From a virus, in IMG/VR virus record IMGVR_UViG_3300035704_000010, positions 1 through 57,401 of that record: a DNA stretch of 57,401 bases; one strand, 5' to 3'. Shown piece by piece: positions 41,071-48,729 of the stretch. The translations under genes were made by a program, and so were the position numbers. The notes below the pieces were generated by a model that was not told the DNA's origin, searched no databases, and saw nothing but the letters and a program-made list of their open reading frames with translations. Positions within the stretch are counted from its first letter, which is position 1; every line of letters begins with the position of its first letter.

Positions 41071-42329
41071 GCCTCGATACGCTCCCGGCGTTTGCGCTGC
41101 AGATCGTCGGCCTGCTGGGAGAGCGCGGCACCGCGGTCGTTTGCGTGCGCCGGCCGCTCCTTGGGCGCCGACCCTCGGCCCTGCAGGTAGTTTAGCGCAG
41201 CCTTCGGCTCGTTTCCGAGCAGCGGCTTGTAGCGACGCACGGCTATGGCGTTTTCGAACGCCTGCCATGCCTGCGCCGTCGTCGCTCCCCGCGATCGCAT
41301 CGCGCCGAGAACATCGGCGACGATCGGGACGTTGCGATAGACCGCGGTCTTGGCCCGACAGTTCCCAAACGCGTCGAGGAACTGCTTGGCGAGAGGAGTG
41401 AGCGCTTTGGTGTCGCCAGGAAGGGCGCGCGTTCGAAGAACAGCCTCGCGTATCGGATTCGTTCTTTCGGTCCATCGAGCGCGAAGAGCGCTCAATTCCG
41501 TATCCGTATCCATACCCGTACCCGTATCCATACCCGAGGGCATCTGGGTACTCGCTGGGGAATCGTTGGGGGATCCATGTTCGCCGCGTGGGGAATCGTT
41601 GGGGGATCCATGTTCGCCGCGTGGGGAATCATCGGTTTTCGCGTGGGCACCCGTTGGGGGAATAGACGATAGGCTTTTATTCTTTTTACGGCTGCAAGGC
41701 CGGCAGAGAAGCTGAATGTTTTTCTCGTCGTTGGTACCACCTAAAATCTCTTGCCGGATATGATCCCACTCGAGACCATCAAGCGTAAGATCGAAGCGGC
41801 CGCCGCCGGGACGACGTAAGTAAACCATCTGCCCTGGAGAGCCGCAGTCGGCGCAAGCCGTGTCGAATCTTTCCGCGATCATGTCGAACCCGAGCCGTAG
41901 CGCAACCGCCTTTTTCACTGCATCCGGTATTCTGCGCTTCCTGAAATCGTCTGACGTTGGTTCCTCGGGCGACGCGCTCTGAAGTAGATCCGGCGGTGGC
42001 GATGGCAGGCGGCTGGTGGTCGGCCGACTTACAACTTGATACTTCCGCCATTTTTCGTGGACCGCGTACGTTTTTTTGCCGACCAAATAGGTCCGCATGA
42101 GACCCTTTTTAGCGATCTCGCCCATCCACTTTTGAACGTCTGGGATCTCCACGTTTTCGCGCGCCGGGAAAACGCGAGCCCATAGCTGCCGCGCGCTCCA
42201 CTCGAGGCGACCCTCGTCGTCAGCAAGCGAAATGCACGCGATGTAAAAGAGGCATGCACCCACGTCGTTAAGTGCCGAGAACTTCTCGTCGGTCCAAATG
42301 TCCGGATCGATGGAGCGCTTGCGAGCCAA
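41067..42329 (-). CDS. Replication initiator-like protein with embedded HNH domain, 420 aa
   Basis: The start is a TTG at 42329 (MARKRSIDPDIWTDEKFSAL), matching the usual start of phage replication proteins with a winged-helix N-domain (residues 1-100). Residues 155-216 hold an HNH-type zinc module (C159/C162, WDH at 188-190, N204, C209/C212). A linker with two 11-residue repeats (SPRGEHGSPND) is encoded by 33-bp DNA repeats. The C-terminal half (LTPLAKQFLDAFGNCRAKTA, AWQAFENAIAV) resembles DnaD-like C-domains. It probably starts replication and recruits the DnaC-like protein encoded next to it. Confidence 0.75.
   Translation of the reverse strand: MARKRSIDPDIWTDEKFSALNDVGACLFYIACISLADDEGRLEWSARQLWARVFPARENVEIPDVQKWMGEIAKKGLMRTYLVGKKTYAVHEKWRKYQVVSRPTTSRLPSPPPDLLQSASPEEPTSDDFRKRRIPDAVKKAVALRLGFDMIAERFDTACADCGSPGQMVYLRRPGGGRFDLTLDGLEWDHIRQEILGGTNDEKNIQLLCRPCSRKKNKSLSSIPPTGAHAKTDDSPRGEHGSPNDSPRGEHGSPNDSPASTQMPSGMDTGTGMDTDTELSALRARWTERTNPIREAVLRTRALPGDTKALTPLAKQFLDAFGNCRAKTAVYRNVPIVADVLGAMRSRGATTAQAWQAFENAIAVRRYKPLLGNEPKAALNYLQGRGSAPKERPAHANDRGAALSQQADDLQRKRRERIEA
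41496..41537 (-). repeat. Hexamer repeats in initiator gene
   Basis: Alternating GTATCC and ATACCC/GTACCC units in tandem on the + strand, encoding Met/Asp/Thr/Gly repeats in the initiator linker. Adjacent to the 33-bp repeats. Confidence 0.7.
41556..41632 (-). repeat. Two perfect 33-bp direct repeats plus partial third, candidate origin iterons
   Basis: Copies at 41556-41588 and 41589-41621 are identical; a third starts at 41622 and diverges after about ten bases. The unit holds TGGGGAATCGTTGGGGGATC and then CATGTTCGCCGCG. They lie inside the putative initiator gene, as iterons of the lambda origin lie inside gene O, so an origin here is plausible. Confidence 0.7.
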
Positions 42330-42342
42330 TTCGTATTCTCTC

Positions 42343-42573
42343 TTATCTCGAGTAGAAAAACAGTTTTTCGAGCACGAGCTCGAGCCAGGTGGGTTTGCGG
42401 GCATCTGAGCGGTGCGCAGGCCGCACGTAGATCTCGCGCACCGAGTCGATCGGGAGCGCCACGCGCGCATCGCGGTGGCCTGTCATGAGCGCGACACCCT
42501 CGCGACGAAAGCGACGCCGATTGGCAGCCATCTCAGTGCGCGTGCGGTCTGCTGACGATACGAGCTCCGTCAC
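42343..42573 (-). CDS. Small early protein, 76 aa
   Basis: GTG at 42573 overlapping the zero-frame stop of the upstream zinc-finger gene. Basic N-terminal half (SADRTRTEMAANRRRFRREG) and a C-terminal half with ALPIDSVREIYVRPAH. Unknown; may bind nucleic acid. Confidence 0.57.
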   Translation of the reverse strand: MTELVSSADRTRTEMAANRRRFRREGVALMTGHRDARVALPIDSVREIYVRPAHRSDARKPTWLELVLEKLFFYSR

Positions 42574-42579
42574 GCCCGA

Positions 42580-42851
42580 CTACGCAGCCTCCGGTTCGGA
42601 CCCGTAGCGTTGCGTGAGGTACGACAGGACGCGATCGTACGCGCCGGCGTCGAGATTTTCGTTCGCGATCTCCGCGTCGAACCGCCCCGCGACGTCGTCG
42701 AGAAACTCGCGCTCACGATCTTGAACCGGGGGGGGGTCTTTGACTTTTTCTTTCGCGCGGCTTTCCGCGCGGCAGCGTGCGCCTTTGAGGCGTGTCCGTT
42801 AAGAGCGCCGAGAGTCGGTGCTGTAAACTCGCACCGAGAGCATTTGGGCAC
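42580..42851 (-). CDS. C2H2-like zinc-finger protein that needs a -1 frameshift at a C9 run, 90 aa
   Basis: The zero frame begins MPKCSRCEFTAPTLGALNGH with Cys/His spacing of a C2H2 finger, then a Lys/Arg-rich segment. At the run of nine C (+ strand G9 at 42728-42736) the zero frame turns to shadow-like sequence ending at 42570. The -1 frame reads VQDREREFLDDVAGRFDAEI to LTQRYGSEPEAA and stops at TAG 42580-42582. Only the shifted product looks like a natural protein. One extra C, a slip, or programmed shifting would make it. Confidence 0.65.
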
Positions 42852-42864
42852 TGATTTAGACTCC

Positions 42865-43593
42865 TTATGCGGCGCGAAGCCGCTGCAACGTGTAGCGCAT
42901 GTCGGGCGACAGATCGGCCATCTTGTTGAGCGCCCAATCGACGTACGACCGAGGCGCTACGTTGATTGGCTGGCCACGATATTGACCGAATGGCCAAGTC
43001 TTGAAGATGATTGGTGACTGCGCGTGCGCGATCGCCTGATCGACGAGCTCGATGCCCGTCGCGCGAAACTCTTCCGACGCGATCTCGTCGCGGAGCAAGG
43101 CGCCCGTTACGAGCGCGTCCCCGAGCGCGCGATGCGCTTCAACGCCATAGGTATCGACCTGCAGCTGCCGGCGAAAGCGCAGCGATTGATTCTTGTATGC
43201 CGGATAGTCCGGCCAGAGGTGCTGAGCCAGGCGGCGCGTGCAAAGCCACGGCGACGGATCCTCGGCCTGCTGGATGAACGCCCGATCGAATTCCGCGTTG
43301 TGCGCTGCCAGGACATTATCGCTATCGACGAGATGCCGGTTTAAAAACTCGGCAAGCAGAGCGTATGCGGCTTCGCGGTTCGGTGCCCCGGCGACGTCAG
43401 CGTCGACGATCCCATGGATCGCGGAGATTTCGGGCGGGATCAGGATGCCCGGATTCACTAGGGTCGACCACATGCCGAGCACTCGCGTGGCGGTCGTGGC
43501 GACGGCGGCGATTTCGACGAGCTGGTCGACCTTGGGGTCGAGCCCCGTTGTCTCGGTGTCGATGACGACGAAGATGGCATCGGCAATCTTCAT
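42865..43593 (-). CDS. DnaQ-like 3'-5' exonuclease, 242 aa
   Basis: The start at ATG 43593 overlaps the upstream stop (ATGA). Exo I motif VVIDTETTGLD (D12, E14), exo II AAHNAEFDRAF, exo III HRALGDALVT. The C-terminal addition (WPFGQYRGQPINV and SYVDWALNKM) is the small domain often seen in exodeoxyribonuclease X-type proteins. It may proofread or trim DNA ends during phage replication. Confidence 0.9.
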   Translation of the reverse strand: MKIADAIFVVIDTETTGLDPKVDQLVEIAAVATTATRVLGMWSTLVNPGILIPPEISAIHGIVDADVAGAPNREAAYALLAEFLNRHLVDSDNVLAAHNAEFDRAFIQQAEDPSPWLCTRRLAQHLWPDYPAYKNQSLRFRRQLQVDTYGVEAHRALGDALVTGALLRDEIASEEFRATGIELVDQAIAHAQSPIIFKTWPFGQYRGQPINVAPRSYVDWALNKMADLSPDMRYTLQRLRAA

Positions 43594-43817
43594 TGCGGCG
43601 CCATCCACTGATTGCCAATCGCGAAGTTGACCATGGCGACGATGCATGCCGCGCACGCCTTGTCTGCCGTCATCGGGAAGTCGCCGCGGTCACTACTCCG
43701 ACTCGGCTTGGCGCCGCAAAGCGTCTCAGCTTCGCGGACGTGGAAGACGTGCTCCGTCCCGCCTCGGCCCGAGGAGACGACACACAGCATCCCATTATTC
43801 AGTGCATTTCCGTTCAT
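43590..43817 (-). CDS. Small Cys-containing protein, 75 aa
   Basis: The ATG at 43817 overlaps the HNH stop as ATGA (MNGNALNNGMLCVVSSGRGG). Has VREAETLCGAK and DKACAACIVAMVN, a possible zinc site. This CGA-type motif is frequent in short actinophage and phage proteins of unknown function. Confidence 0.58.
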   Translation of the reverse strand: MNGNALNNGMLCVVSSGRGGTEHVFHVREAETLCGAKPSRSSDRGDFPMTADKACAACIVAMVNFAIGNQWMAPQ

Positions 43818-44236
43818 GCCGCGCGCCCTCTTGATGGCCGCCAGAACTGGCTGTCGCAAGTGCGGCAGTAGCGTTGGCGTTTCATCTGTCCGTCAAGCGG
43901 GTGGCCACGCTTGCAAGTCGCCCGCTTTGTATAGTGGTGACGGCCCTTTGCCGTCTTGTCGCGGTTGTTGTCGGCCAGCGTTCCGAGGAACAGGTGAGCC
44001 GGATTAACGCACGGAGGGTTGTCGCAACGGTGCAGAATGAACAGGCCATCCGGGATTGGGCCGAAGTGAATCTCGTATGAGATACGGTGCGCGCGTAACC
44101 GTTTCGGACCGGACATGAGTATGCCGTAGCCCTTGCGGTCGCGCATCGCATCCCACTCCCAGCACCCTCGATCGTCCATGATCGGAGCGACTTTCAGCCA
44201 AAAGCGTGGCGCGATCGGCTCCCGGGGTAGCGTCAC
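43814..44236 (-). CDS. HNH endonuclease, 140 aa
   Basis: FWLKVAPIMDDRGCWEWDAM, then RAHRISYEIHFGPIPDGLFI and HRCDNPPCVNPAHLFLGTLA (HNH core), with a terminal zinc finger CKRGHPLDGQ and YCRTCDSQFWR. ATGA overlaps on both sides bind it into the early operon, so if it is a homing gene it has been well integrated. Close relative of the gene at 24513. Confidence 0.9.
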   Translation of the reverse strand: MTLPREPIAPRFWLKVAPIMDDRGCWEWDAMRDRKGYGILMSGPKRLRAHRISYEIHFGPIPDGLFILHRCDNPPCVNPAHLFLGTLADNNRDKTAKGRHHYTKRATCKRGHPLDGQMKRQRYCRTCDSQFWRPSRGRAA

Positions 44237-45447
44237 TCGGCCGCGCCACCGTTATCGACCGCGGGCTTCACCGGCAACGCGGCGAGCAGCTGGGGCGTTT
44301 TGGCCAGGAAGTCTTCGAGCTGCGCGACGTTCAGACTGAGGAGATCGCTCTTGGCGTACTCGCGCGTTAGCGCAGCTGTGCGCTCCGCGTCGCGGTCTTT
44401 CCACTGCGACAAAATCGCCGTCCGCAGCGAGCGTGCTTTTTGCTTGTCGTCGGCGGGCGTGGAGACTGCGGCCGGTTTCTCCGCATCCGCGCCTGGGGTC
44501 GCGTCGCCGGCGGGCGTTTCCTGAGCCGTTGCGGACTCGGGGGCCGCCTTCGCGGCGTCGTCGCCGGCAGCCGCGGCGACCTGGTTCTTCTTCGCCAGTT
44601 TCTCCGCCAGCGCGTCCGTGCGCGTGCGACCCGGCGCGTCGGCGTTCTGATCTTCCTCGAGGTGGAAGTGATCGCTCACCGCCGCCATGCCGTCCTCGAT
44701 CGCGTTGAATATCTTGCCGAGCTGGACGACCAGCGCCGGCGTCACGGCTTCGATGCGCCGCTGGATCTTGGCTTCGAGAACGCGCCGAGAGACGCCGATG
44801 CTCGCAAATTTGTCGAGCAGCGACTGAATCAGCTCGTCGGTTATCTTGACCTTGGTCCGAAGTGTGAGCTCAGCTTGCTGGACGGCCGCCTCGGTGATAT
44901 CGCTCGGCACGATCTGCAGGATGCAGGACCGTAACCGGCGCGCTCCTTGATTGGCGACGAGCTCGTAAATGTCGCGCGGATCCTCGAGGCGGGTCTGGCT
45001 ATTCCGCGTGTGGCGGATATGCGCGACCTGGAAGATTTTCGCCGAGCGGACATTCGTCTGCACGTCCCAGCAGAAAGCTTCGACCGTGCTGACGCCCGGG
45101 CGCTGCTCGAGTTCGCGCACGCCGAATTGCAAGTTGCCGTATTCGAGCGCGATGGCCTCAGCGGCGCGAATCGAGGGACCGGTGATATTCGTCCCGCCGC
45201 GGGCATACGCGTACATCGCCTTTTCGGCGAGGGTCGGGCGCGTAAATGCCTGCAGGATGCGGTCGACGGCTTCCGCCTGATTGCGCGGGAATCGCTGGGC
45301 GATTACCATCGCCGCTTGGGTTTCGGCTATCGCGCGTGCGCTTTCGACCTCGACGGCCGCAGTCGACGCCTTGCGCTTGTCGTTGAACGGATTCAGGCTA
45401 GTTTCTGGGGCGGCGGCGCCGTTTGCCGGCGCAAGTGAGGTAGTCAT
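44233..45447 (-). CDS. Probable recombination protein (single-strand annealing partner), 404 aa
   Basis: The N-terminal 240 residues match a phage family found next to YqaJ exonucleases: AMVIAQRFPRNQAEAVDRIL, RGGTNITGPSIRAAEAIALE and NQGARRLRSCILQIVPSDIT. The middle is an Ala/Pro/Thr-rich linker (residues 270-330), and the C-terminus is helical. Exonuclease plus annealing protein is the usual red-type pair. The annealing role is inferred from neighbourhood. Confidence 0.68.
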   Translation of the reverse strand: MTTSLAPANGAAAPETSLNPFNDKRKASTAAVEVESARAIAETQAAMVIAQRFPRNQAEAVDRILQAFTRPTLAEKAMYAYARGGTNITGPSIRAAEAIALEYGNLQFGVRELEQRPGVSTVEAFCWDVQTNVRSAKIFQVAHIRHTRNSQTRLEDPRDIYELVANQGARRLRSCILQIVPSDITEAAVQQAELTLRTKVKITDELIQSLLDKFASIGVSRRVLEAKIQRRIEAVTPALVVQLGKIFNAIEDGMAAVSDHFHLEEDQNADAPGRTRTDALAEKLAKKNQVAAAAGDDAAKAAPESATAQETPAGDATPGADAEKPAAVSTPADDKQKARSLRTAILSQWKDRDAERTAALTREYAKSDLLSLNVAQLEDFLAKTPQLLAALPVKPAVDNGGAAE

Positions 45448-46421
45448 GAAGACGCTTCTTTCTGGCTGTCAATGCGGAACTGACGGCTGGATGACGGCCC
45501 GACGCTGTACGCGCCGCGCTCGACGGTTTTGTAGGTGAGTAGACGCTGGTTGCCGTGCATGAGCGTATCGGCGTCGGCCATGAAGCCGGCGACTTGCCCT
45601 TGCAACGCATCGATGCGCGCCTTCGCAGATTTCTCGTCGCCCTTGGCATCGCGCAGCTGGGCAACGCAGGCCACGATCTCTGCGCTGGCCTGGCATTCTA
45701 CCGATCGCGACTTTGGAAATGCGCGCCGCGCGTCGGCCAGCGACATCACAGGCGGCGCGTCTCCCTTGACGATCCGGCGCCACATGTCGCGGGTTCCCTC
45801 GATGACCGCATCCGCGATCGTCTCGTTGAGCGGGATCGAATAGACGTTGATGCGCGGGCCGGCAAGCAACGCCGGCACGTACGCCGGCGCGCTGCCATCG
45901 ACGATCATTTGATGCGTGACCTGGAGGATGATGTACTCAGGCGCGTCGGCCGAGCCGTCCTCGCCCCAGAGATCCGAAAACAGCGCCATGCGTCCGAGCG
46001 ACGTTTTGCACTCGACGATCTGAGGCACGTCGCCATTGTCGGCGACGGTGCGGCGGTCGAGATTGGCGATCATCCACGGAAACTGCGGATTCCGGCGGAT
46101 GAAGTTGTCGCGCCGTACCTTCTTGCCGGTGCGCTCGCTAAACTTTTGCGCGCAGTATTCCTCGAGATCGTTGCCGACCTCGACGGCAATCTTGTCGGAG
46201 ATATCCTGCGGCTCCCATTCGCCGCGCTTCTCTTGGTAGAGCGCAAACGGCGTCTTTCCGAACGGATCCTCGCCGAGACAGGCGGCGACGTCGGACGAGC
46301 CGATACCCGTGCGCCGAATGGCAAGCCACTGCTCGCGCGTCAGTCCTTTGGTTGGGATCCTCGAGGCGTTTAGATCGATGCCTTCCGGCAGATCGACGCC
46401 GAGGTCAAGAGCGGTGCTCAT
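45444..46421 (-). CDS. YqaJ/lambda-exonuclease-type recombinase, 325 aa
   Basis: The start at ATG 46421 overlaps the HNH stop as ATGA. Family marks: EQWLAIRRTGIGSSDVAACL near 30-50, YQEKRGEWEP, EVGNDLEEYCAQKFSERTGK, WMIANLDRR and the catalytic QIVECKTS with its Glu-x-Lys. It would resect double-stranded ends to 3' tails for recombination. Length is normal. Confidence 0.9.
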   Translation of the reverse strand: MSTALDLGVDLPEGIDLNASRIPTKGLTREQWLAIRRTGIGSSDVAACLGEDPFGKTPFALYQEKRGEWEPQDISDKIAVEVGNDLEEYCAQKFSERTGKKVRRDNFIRRNPQFPWMIANLDRRTVADNGDVPQIVECKTSLGRMALFSDLWGEDGSADAPEYIILQVTHQMIVDGSAPAYVPALLAGPRINVYSIPLNETIADAVIEGTRDMWRRIVKGDAPPVMSLADARRAFPKSRSVECQASAEIVACVAQLRDAKGDEKSAKARIDALQGQVAGFMADADTLMHGNQRLLTYKTVERGAYSVGPSSSRQFRIDSQKEASS

Positions 46422-47197
46422 CCGGTCGCTCCGGGCATGTTCTCGAATCGCCATACGTGCGCGATGTGCGCAGCCTCGTCGGCCGTCGCGTAATAGCCGA
46501 GGAAGTGATGCTTGCCGCCGAGGAACACTTGGGCTTTCCATGGGCGCTCCGCCAAATGCCCGTAGTAATAAACGTTTCTGAGCTTGGTCGTGCTGCGACG
46601 ACTGACGCGAGTAAGGTTTTGCGAGTTTAGACTCTCGTTTGCGATCCGGAGATTTGAGCGTCGATTGTCGTGTTTAACGCCGTTAATGTGGTCGACGAGC
46701 TCGCATTGTTTCGGCTGGAGGATAATGCGGTGGAGGCTAAGCCGCTTTCCGGTAACCGGTTCGCGCCGGAACACATATCCACGATCGCCGACGCGCCAGA
46801 TGAATTCCCTGAGTAGCCAGCTATCCTGTTCGTCGACAAGGATGCCGCGCTCCAGGTTCTCCTGATAAAGGTTGCGCGCTCCGCCTTGTCGGCTTGTCAG
46901 ACCCGGCTTAGGCGGAGCGCTATCCCGACCGCGCGATGCGCTTACTGCTTCTCGTAGCACCGACAAGGAGCGTGGCGGGAATAAGGGGAGCGCCTCGCCG
47001 TCAACATGAGGGACTGACGGCGAGACGCGTTCCGTCGGCGGGACGGAATTCAGAAGCCGGCCACGGACAGTGCGGAGGCTTAGGTCTCCGCGTGAAGCGA
47101 GCCGCATCGCGACCATTGCGGTCGACCGGCAGATCACGCTTCCTGGCGCCGCGGCTGTTGTAGACCACGGCGCGGCCGGCGAGTAGGAGAGCATCAT
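46418..47197 (-). CDS. HNH endonuclease of AP2-like type; start uncertain, up to 259 aa
   Basis: The C-terminal 145 residues are clear: DSWLLREFIWRVGDRGYVFR, LHRIILQPKQCELVDHINGV-KHDNRRSNLRIA (HNH core) and a closing AP2-like part WKAQVFLGGKHHFLGYYATA. ATG 47197 is coupled to the upstream stop (ATGA). The first 115 codons are Pro/Ser/Arg-rich with strong DNA hairpins, and may be non-coding. The genuine start may be a rare codon near 46860, since no ATG/GTG/TTG occurs there. Confidence 0.75.
   Translation of the reverse strand: MMLSYSPAAPWSTTAAAPGSVICRSTAMVAMRLASRGDLSLRTVRGRLLNSVPPTERVSPSVPHVDGEALPLFPPRSLSVLREAVSASRGRDSAPPKPGLTSRQGGARNLYQENLERGILVDEQDSWLLREFIWRVGDRGYVFRREPVTGKRLSLHRIILQPKQCELVDHINGVKHDNRRSNLRIANESLNSQNLTRVSRRSTTKLRNVYYYGHLAERPWKAQVFLGGKHHFLGYYATADEAAHIAHVWRFENMPGATG
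46876..46920. other. Perfect 10-bp inverted repeat
   Basis: GCGCTCCGCC (46876-46885) and GGCGGAGCGC (46911-46920) flank 25 bases. It sits just before the HNH coding core, suggesting a structured leader or the boundary of the inserted element. Confidence 0.6.
46994..47024. other. Perfect 10-bp inverted repeat
   Basis: CTCGCCGTCA (46994-47003) and TGACGGCGAG (47015-47024) flank an 11-base loop. No U-tract on either strand, so an operator or RNA structure is more likely than a terminator. Confidence 0.6.
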
Positions 47198-47685
47198 GGG
47201 CGCGCAGCCGCCATGTCGGCGCGGAAACGGCGCCCGATAACTGCGGGGTACGCGCCTCCCTCAAACGTCGCTTGATAGTAAGTCTCGAGAAGCGACCATA
47301 GCGCTTCTTCGCCGTCGTCGGTGAAAACGTCGAAGGCGTCGGCTGCGTTTAGTCCGGAGCCGTCGTAGTAGCACTTCCCGCCATCGACATACCCGCATTC
47401 GCGTTGCGGCTGGCCTTCATATTGTGGTGCAAGCGCATGATATCCGAGGTCCGCCGGCTGAGGCGAAACGTTGTCGTTACGCCGAATGCCATCAGTACAG
47501 TGTAGACCGCCGTGCCGCGCTTCGAATCGATCTCCTGACGTAAGCCAGTTCGTGTAAAGGACGAACTGAACGGCTCCAGCCGCGCCCTTCAACACGAAGC
47601 GGACCTCCATCCCGTGGCGGCCGTAGCCCTCGGAAATCTTGTTATATGCGGGCGCCCATTCAGTGAGACGAGTGAACGGCGTCAT
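47194..47685 (-). CDS. Conserved early phage protein, 163 aa
   Basis: Contains EVRFVLKGAAGAVQFVLYTN and GYHALAPQYEGQPQRECGYV-DGGKCYYDGS, then a helical end (EEALWSLLETYYQATFEGG). I recall similar proteins in phage early regions without known function. ATGA couplings on both sides. Confidence 0.65.
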   Translation of the reverse strand: MTPFTRLTEWAPAYNKISEGYGRHGMEVRFVLKGAAGAVQFVLYTNWLTSGDRFEARHGGLHCTDGIRRNDNVSPQPADLGYHALAPQYEGQPQRECGYVDGGKCYYDGSGLNAADAFDVFTDDGEEALWSLLETYYQATFEGGAYPAVIGRRFRADMAAARP

Positions 47686-47762
47686 ACGTCGTCACACTGC
47701 CCAAGCAGATGCATCCACACGACGACCATCAGCACGAGAATCGTGCCTGCGGCGTAGATCAT
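47682..47762 (-). CDS. Membrane micro-protein, 26 aa
   Basis: MIYAAGTILVLMVVVWMHLL plus six residues: a single membrane helix. ATGA overlaps at both its start (47762) and stop (47682-47684) argue that it is translated. Confidence 0.6.
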   Translation of the reverse strand: MIYAAGTILVLMVVVWMHLLGQCDDV

Positions 47763-47884
47763 TCCAACGGGCTCCGCGTTAGCGTGACGTCGATCGCCAT
47801 GAAGACGACCAAGACGGTGAACACGACGGCCATGAAGAACGCGATTGGTTCCGTAGCCGCAAAATTTTGAATGGCGTCGATCAT
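47759..47884 (-). CDS. Membrane micro-protein, 41 aa
   Basis: MIDAIQNFAATEPIAFFMAV followed by a strongly hydrophobic helix and a short polar tail. Coupled by ATGA upstream and downstream. One of four neighbouring small proteins with a membrane helix or hydrophobic N-terminus. Confidence 0.62.
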   Translation of the reverse strand: MIDAIQNFAATEPIAFFMAVVFTVLVVFMAIDVTLTRSPLE

Positions 47885-48276
47885 TCGGGGATCCCCGCGA
47901 GACGCCGATTCACCGTTTGAATCTGCCGCATCGCGTCCTCGATAGGCATGCCTACCGTCTGCGCAAGGTGCCGCGCGTCGAATAGTAGCGCGTCGAGCGC
48001 AGCACAGTGCGGGCACAACCCTTGCTCGGCACACGCCGGGTGTACGAGGCAGTCAGTGCAATCGCTGCACGGGACCAGCTGATCAGACGGAACGGCGACG
48101 CTCTTGGTGCCGTCGTAGCTGCCGTCGCCGGTATCTTCTTCCCATACGCCGCACTCGGCGCAGCGGTGGCCCGGGATCGCGCCGATATAGTCCGGCGCAT
48201 CGAGATCGTCCTCGCCCGAAACTTTGACGGCGGCTTGAATCTCGGCGTCGGTGGGCTTGAGTAGCGTTGTGTTCAT
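47881..48276 (-). CDS. Cys-rich zinc-binding early protein, 131 aa
   Basis: The start at ATG 48276 is set by ATGA with the 53-aa gene. Several Cys pairs: HRCAECGVWEEDT, LVPCSDCTDCLVHPAC and QGLCPHCAALDA suggest two zinc sites, followed by a helix. The N-terminus MNTTLLKPTDAEIQAAV looks like a conserved short phage motif. Function unknown. Confidence 0.65.
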   Translation of the reverse strand: MNTTLLKPTDAEIQAAVKVSGEDDLDAPDYIGAIPGHRCAECGVWEEDTGDGSYDGTKSVAVPSDQLVPCSDCTDCLVHPACAEQGLCPHCAALDALLFDARHLAQTVGMPIEDAMRQIQTVNRRLAGIPE

Positions 48277-48434
48277 AGCGTCTCCAGCCGCAGCATGATC
48301 TCGCGGCGAATCTCGTCTTTGAAGGGAATCTTGACGAGCGCCGACGTGACGTCGTCGAGCGCGCGTCGGCGTCCGTAGGAGAACGCGACGTCGAAAGTGA
48401 TCGCCAGCAGGACGACGATGAGCAGATAGTTCAT
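48273..48434 (-). CDS. Small membrane-anchored protein, 53 aa
   Basis: MNYLLIVVLLAITFDVAFSY forms one membrane helix; the rest is a charged helix (KIPFKDEIRREIMLRLETL). ATGA couplings at both ends. Confidence 0.6.
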   Translation of the reverse strand: MNYLLIVVLLAITFDVAFSYGRRRALDDVTSALVKIPFKDEIRREIMLRLETL

Positions 48435-48610
48435 CGCGTCGCTGGCTCCGTGTGCTCGGCGCGCCGCGCGCGCTCGTTCTCGAGTTCGTACTTGCAGTAA
48501 CGCTGCAGCTGGTTTTGCTCTTGCCGGCGGCGCTCAAGGCGGCGCCCCGCCGATAGACCCGCGGCAAACGTCAGCCACGAAACGAAGGCGACTACGACGA
48601 CGGTCATCAT
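48431..48610 (-). CDS. Small membrane-anchored coiled-coil protein, 59 aa
   Basis: MMTVVVVAFVSWLTFAAGLS is a membrane helix, followed by a charged coiled coil (RRLERRRQEQNQLQRYCKYE). The topology resembles an inner-membrane spanin, but it sits in the early block, far from lysis genes. ATGA couplings on both sides. Confidence 0.6.
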   Translation of the reverse strand: MMTVVVVAFVSWLTFAAGLSAGRRLERRRQEQNQLQRYCKYELENERARRAEHTEPATR

Positions 48611-48729
48611 GACGCGCGCTCCGCGACTTCGGCCAGCTTGCGCCGGCGCAGCTTACTGAGCAGCGCCAAAAGCTCCATCGCCGCCGGCGACGCCTTGACG
48701 ATCAGCGGCTTGCGGGTAGTCGCGGTCAC
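48607..48729 (-). CDS. Small basic helical protein, 40 aa
   Basis: GTG at 48729 overlapping the upstream stop (GTGA), TGA overlapping the next ATG. Sequence starts MTATTRKPLIVKASPAAMEL and ends in a basic helix (LLSKLRRRKLAEVAERAS). Evidence is coupling only. Confidence 0.55.
   Translation of the reverse strand: MTATTRKPLIVKASPAAMELLALLSKLRRRKLAEVAERAS

Noticed and set aside
48431-48610. Classical spanin gene
   Set aside because: Topology is similar but it lies in the early operon, without a partner lipoprotein or lysis genes beside it.
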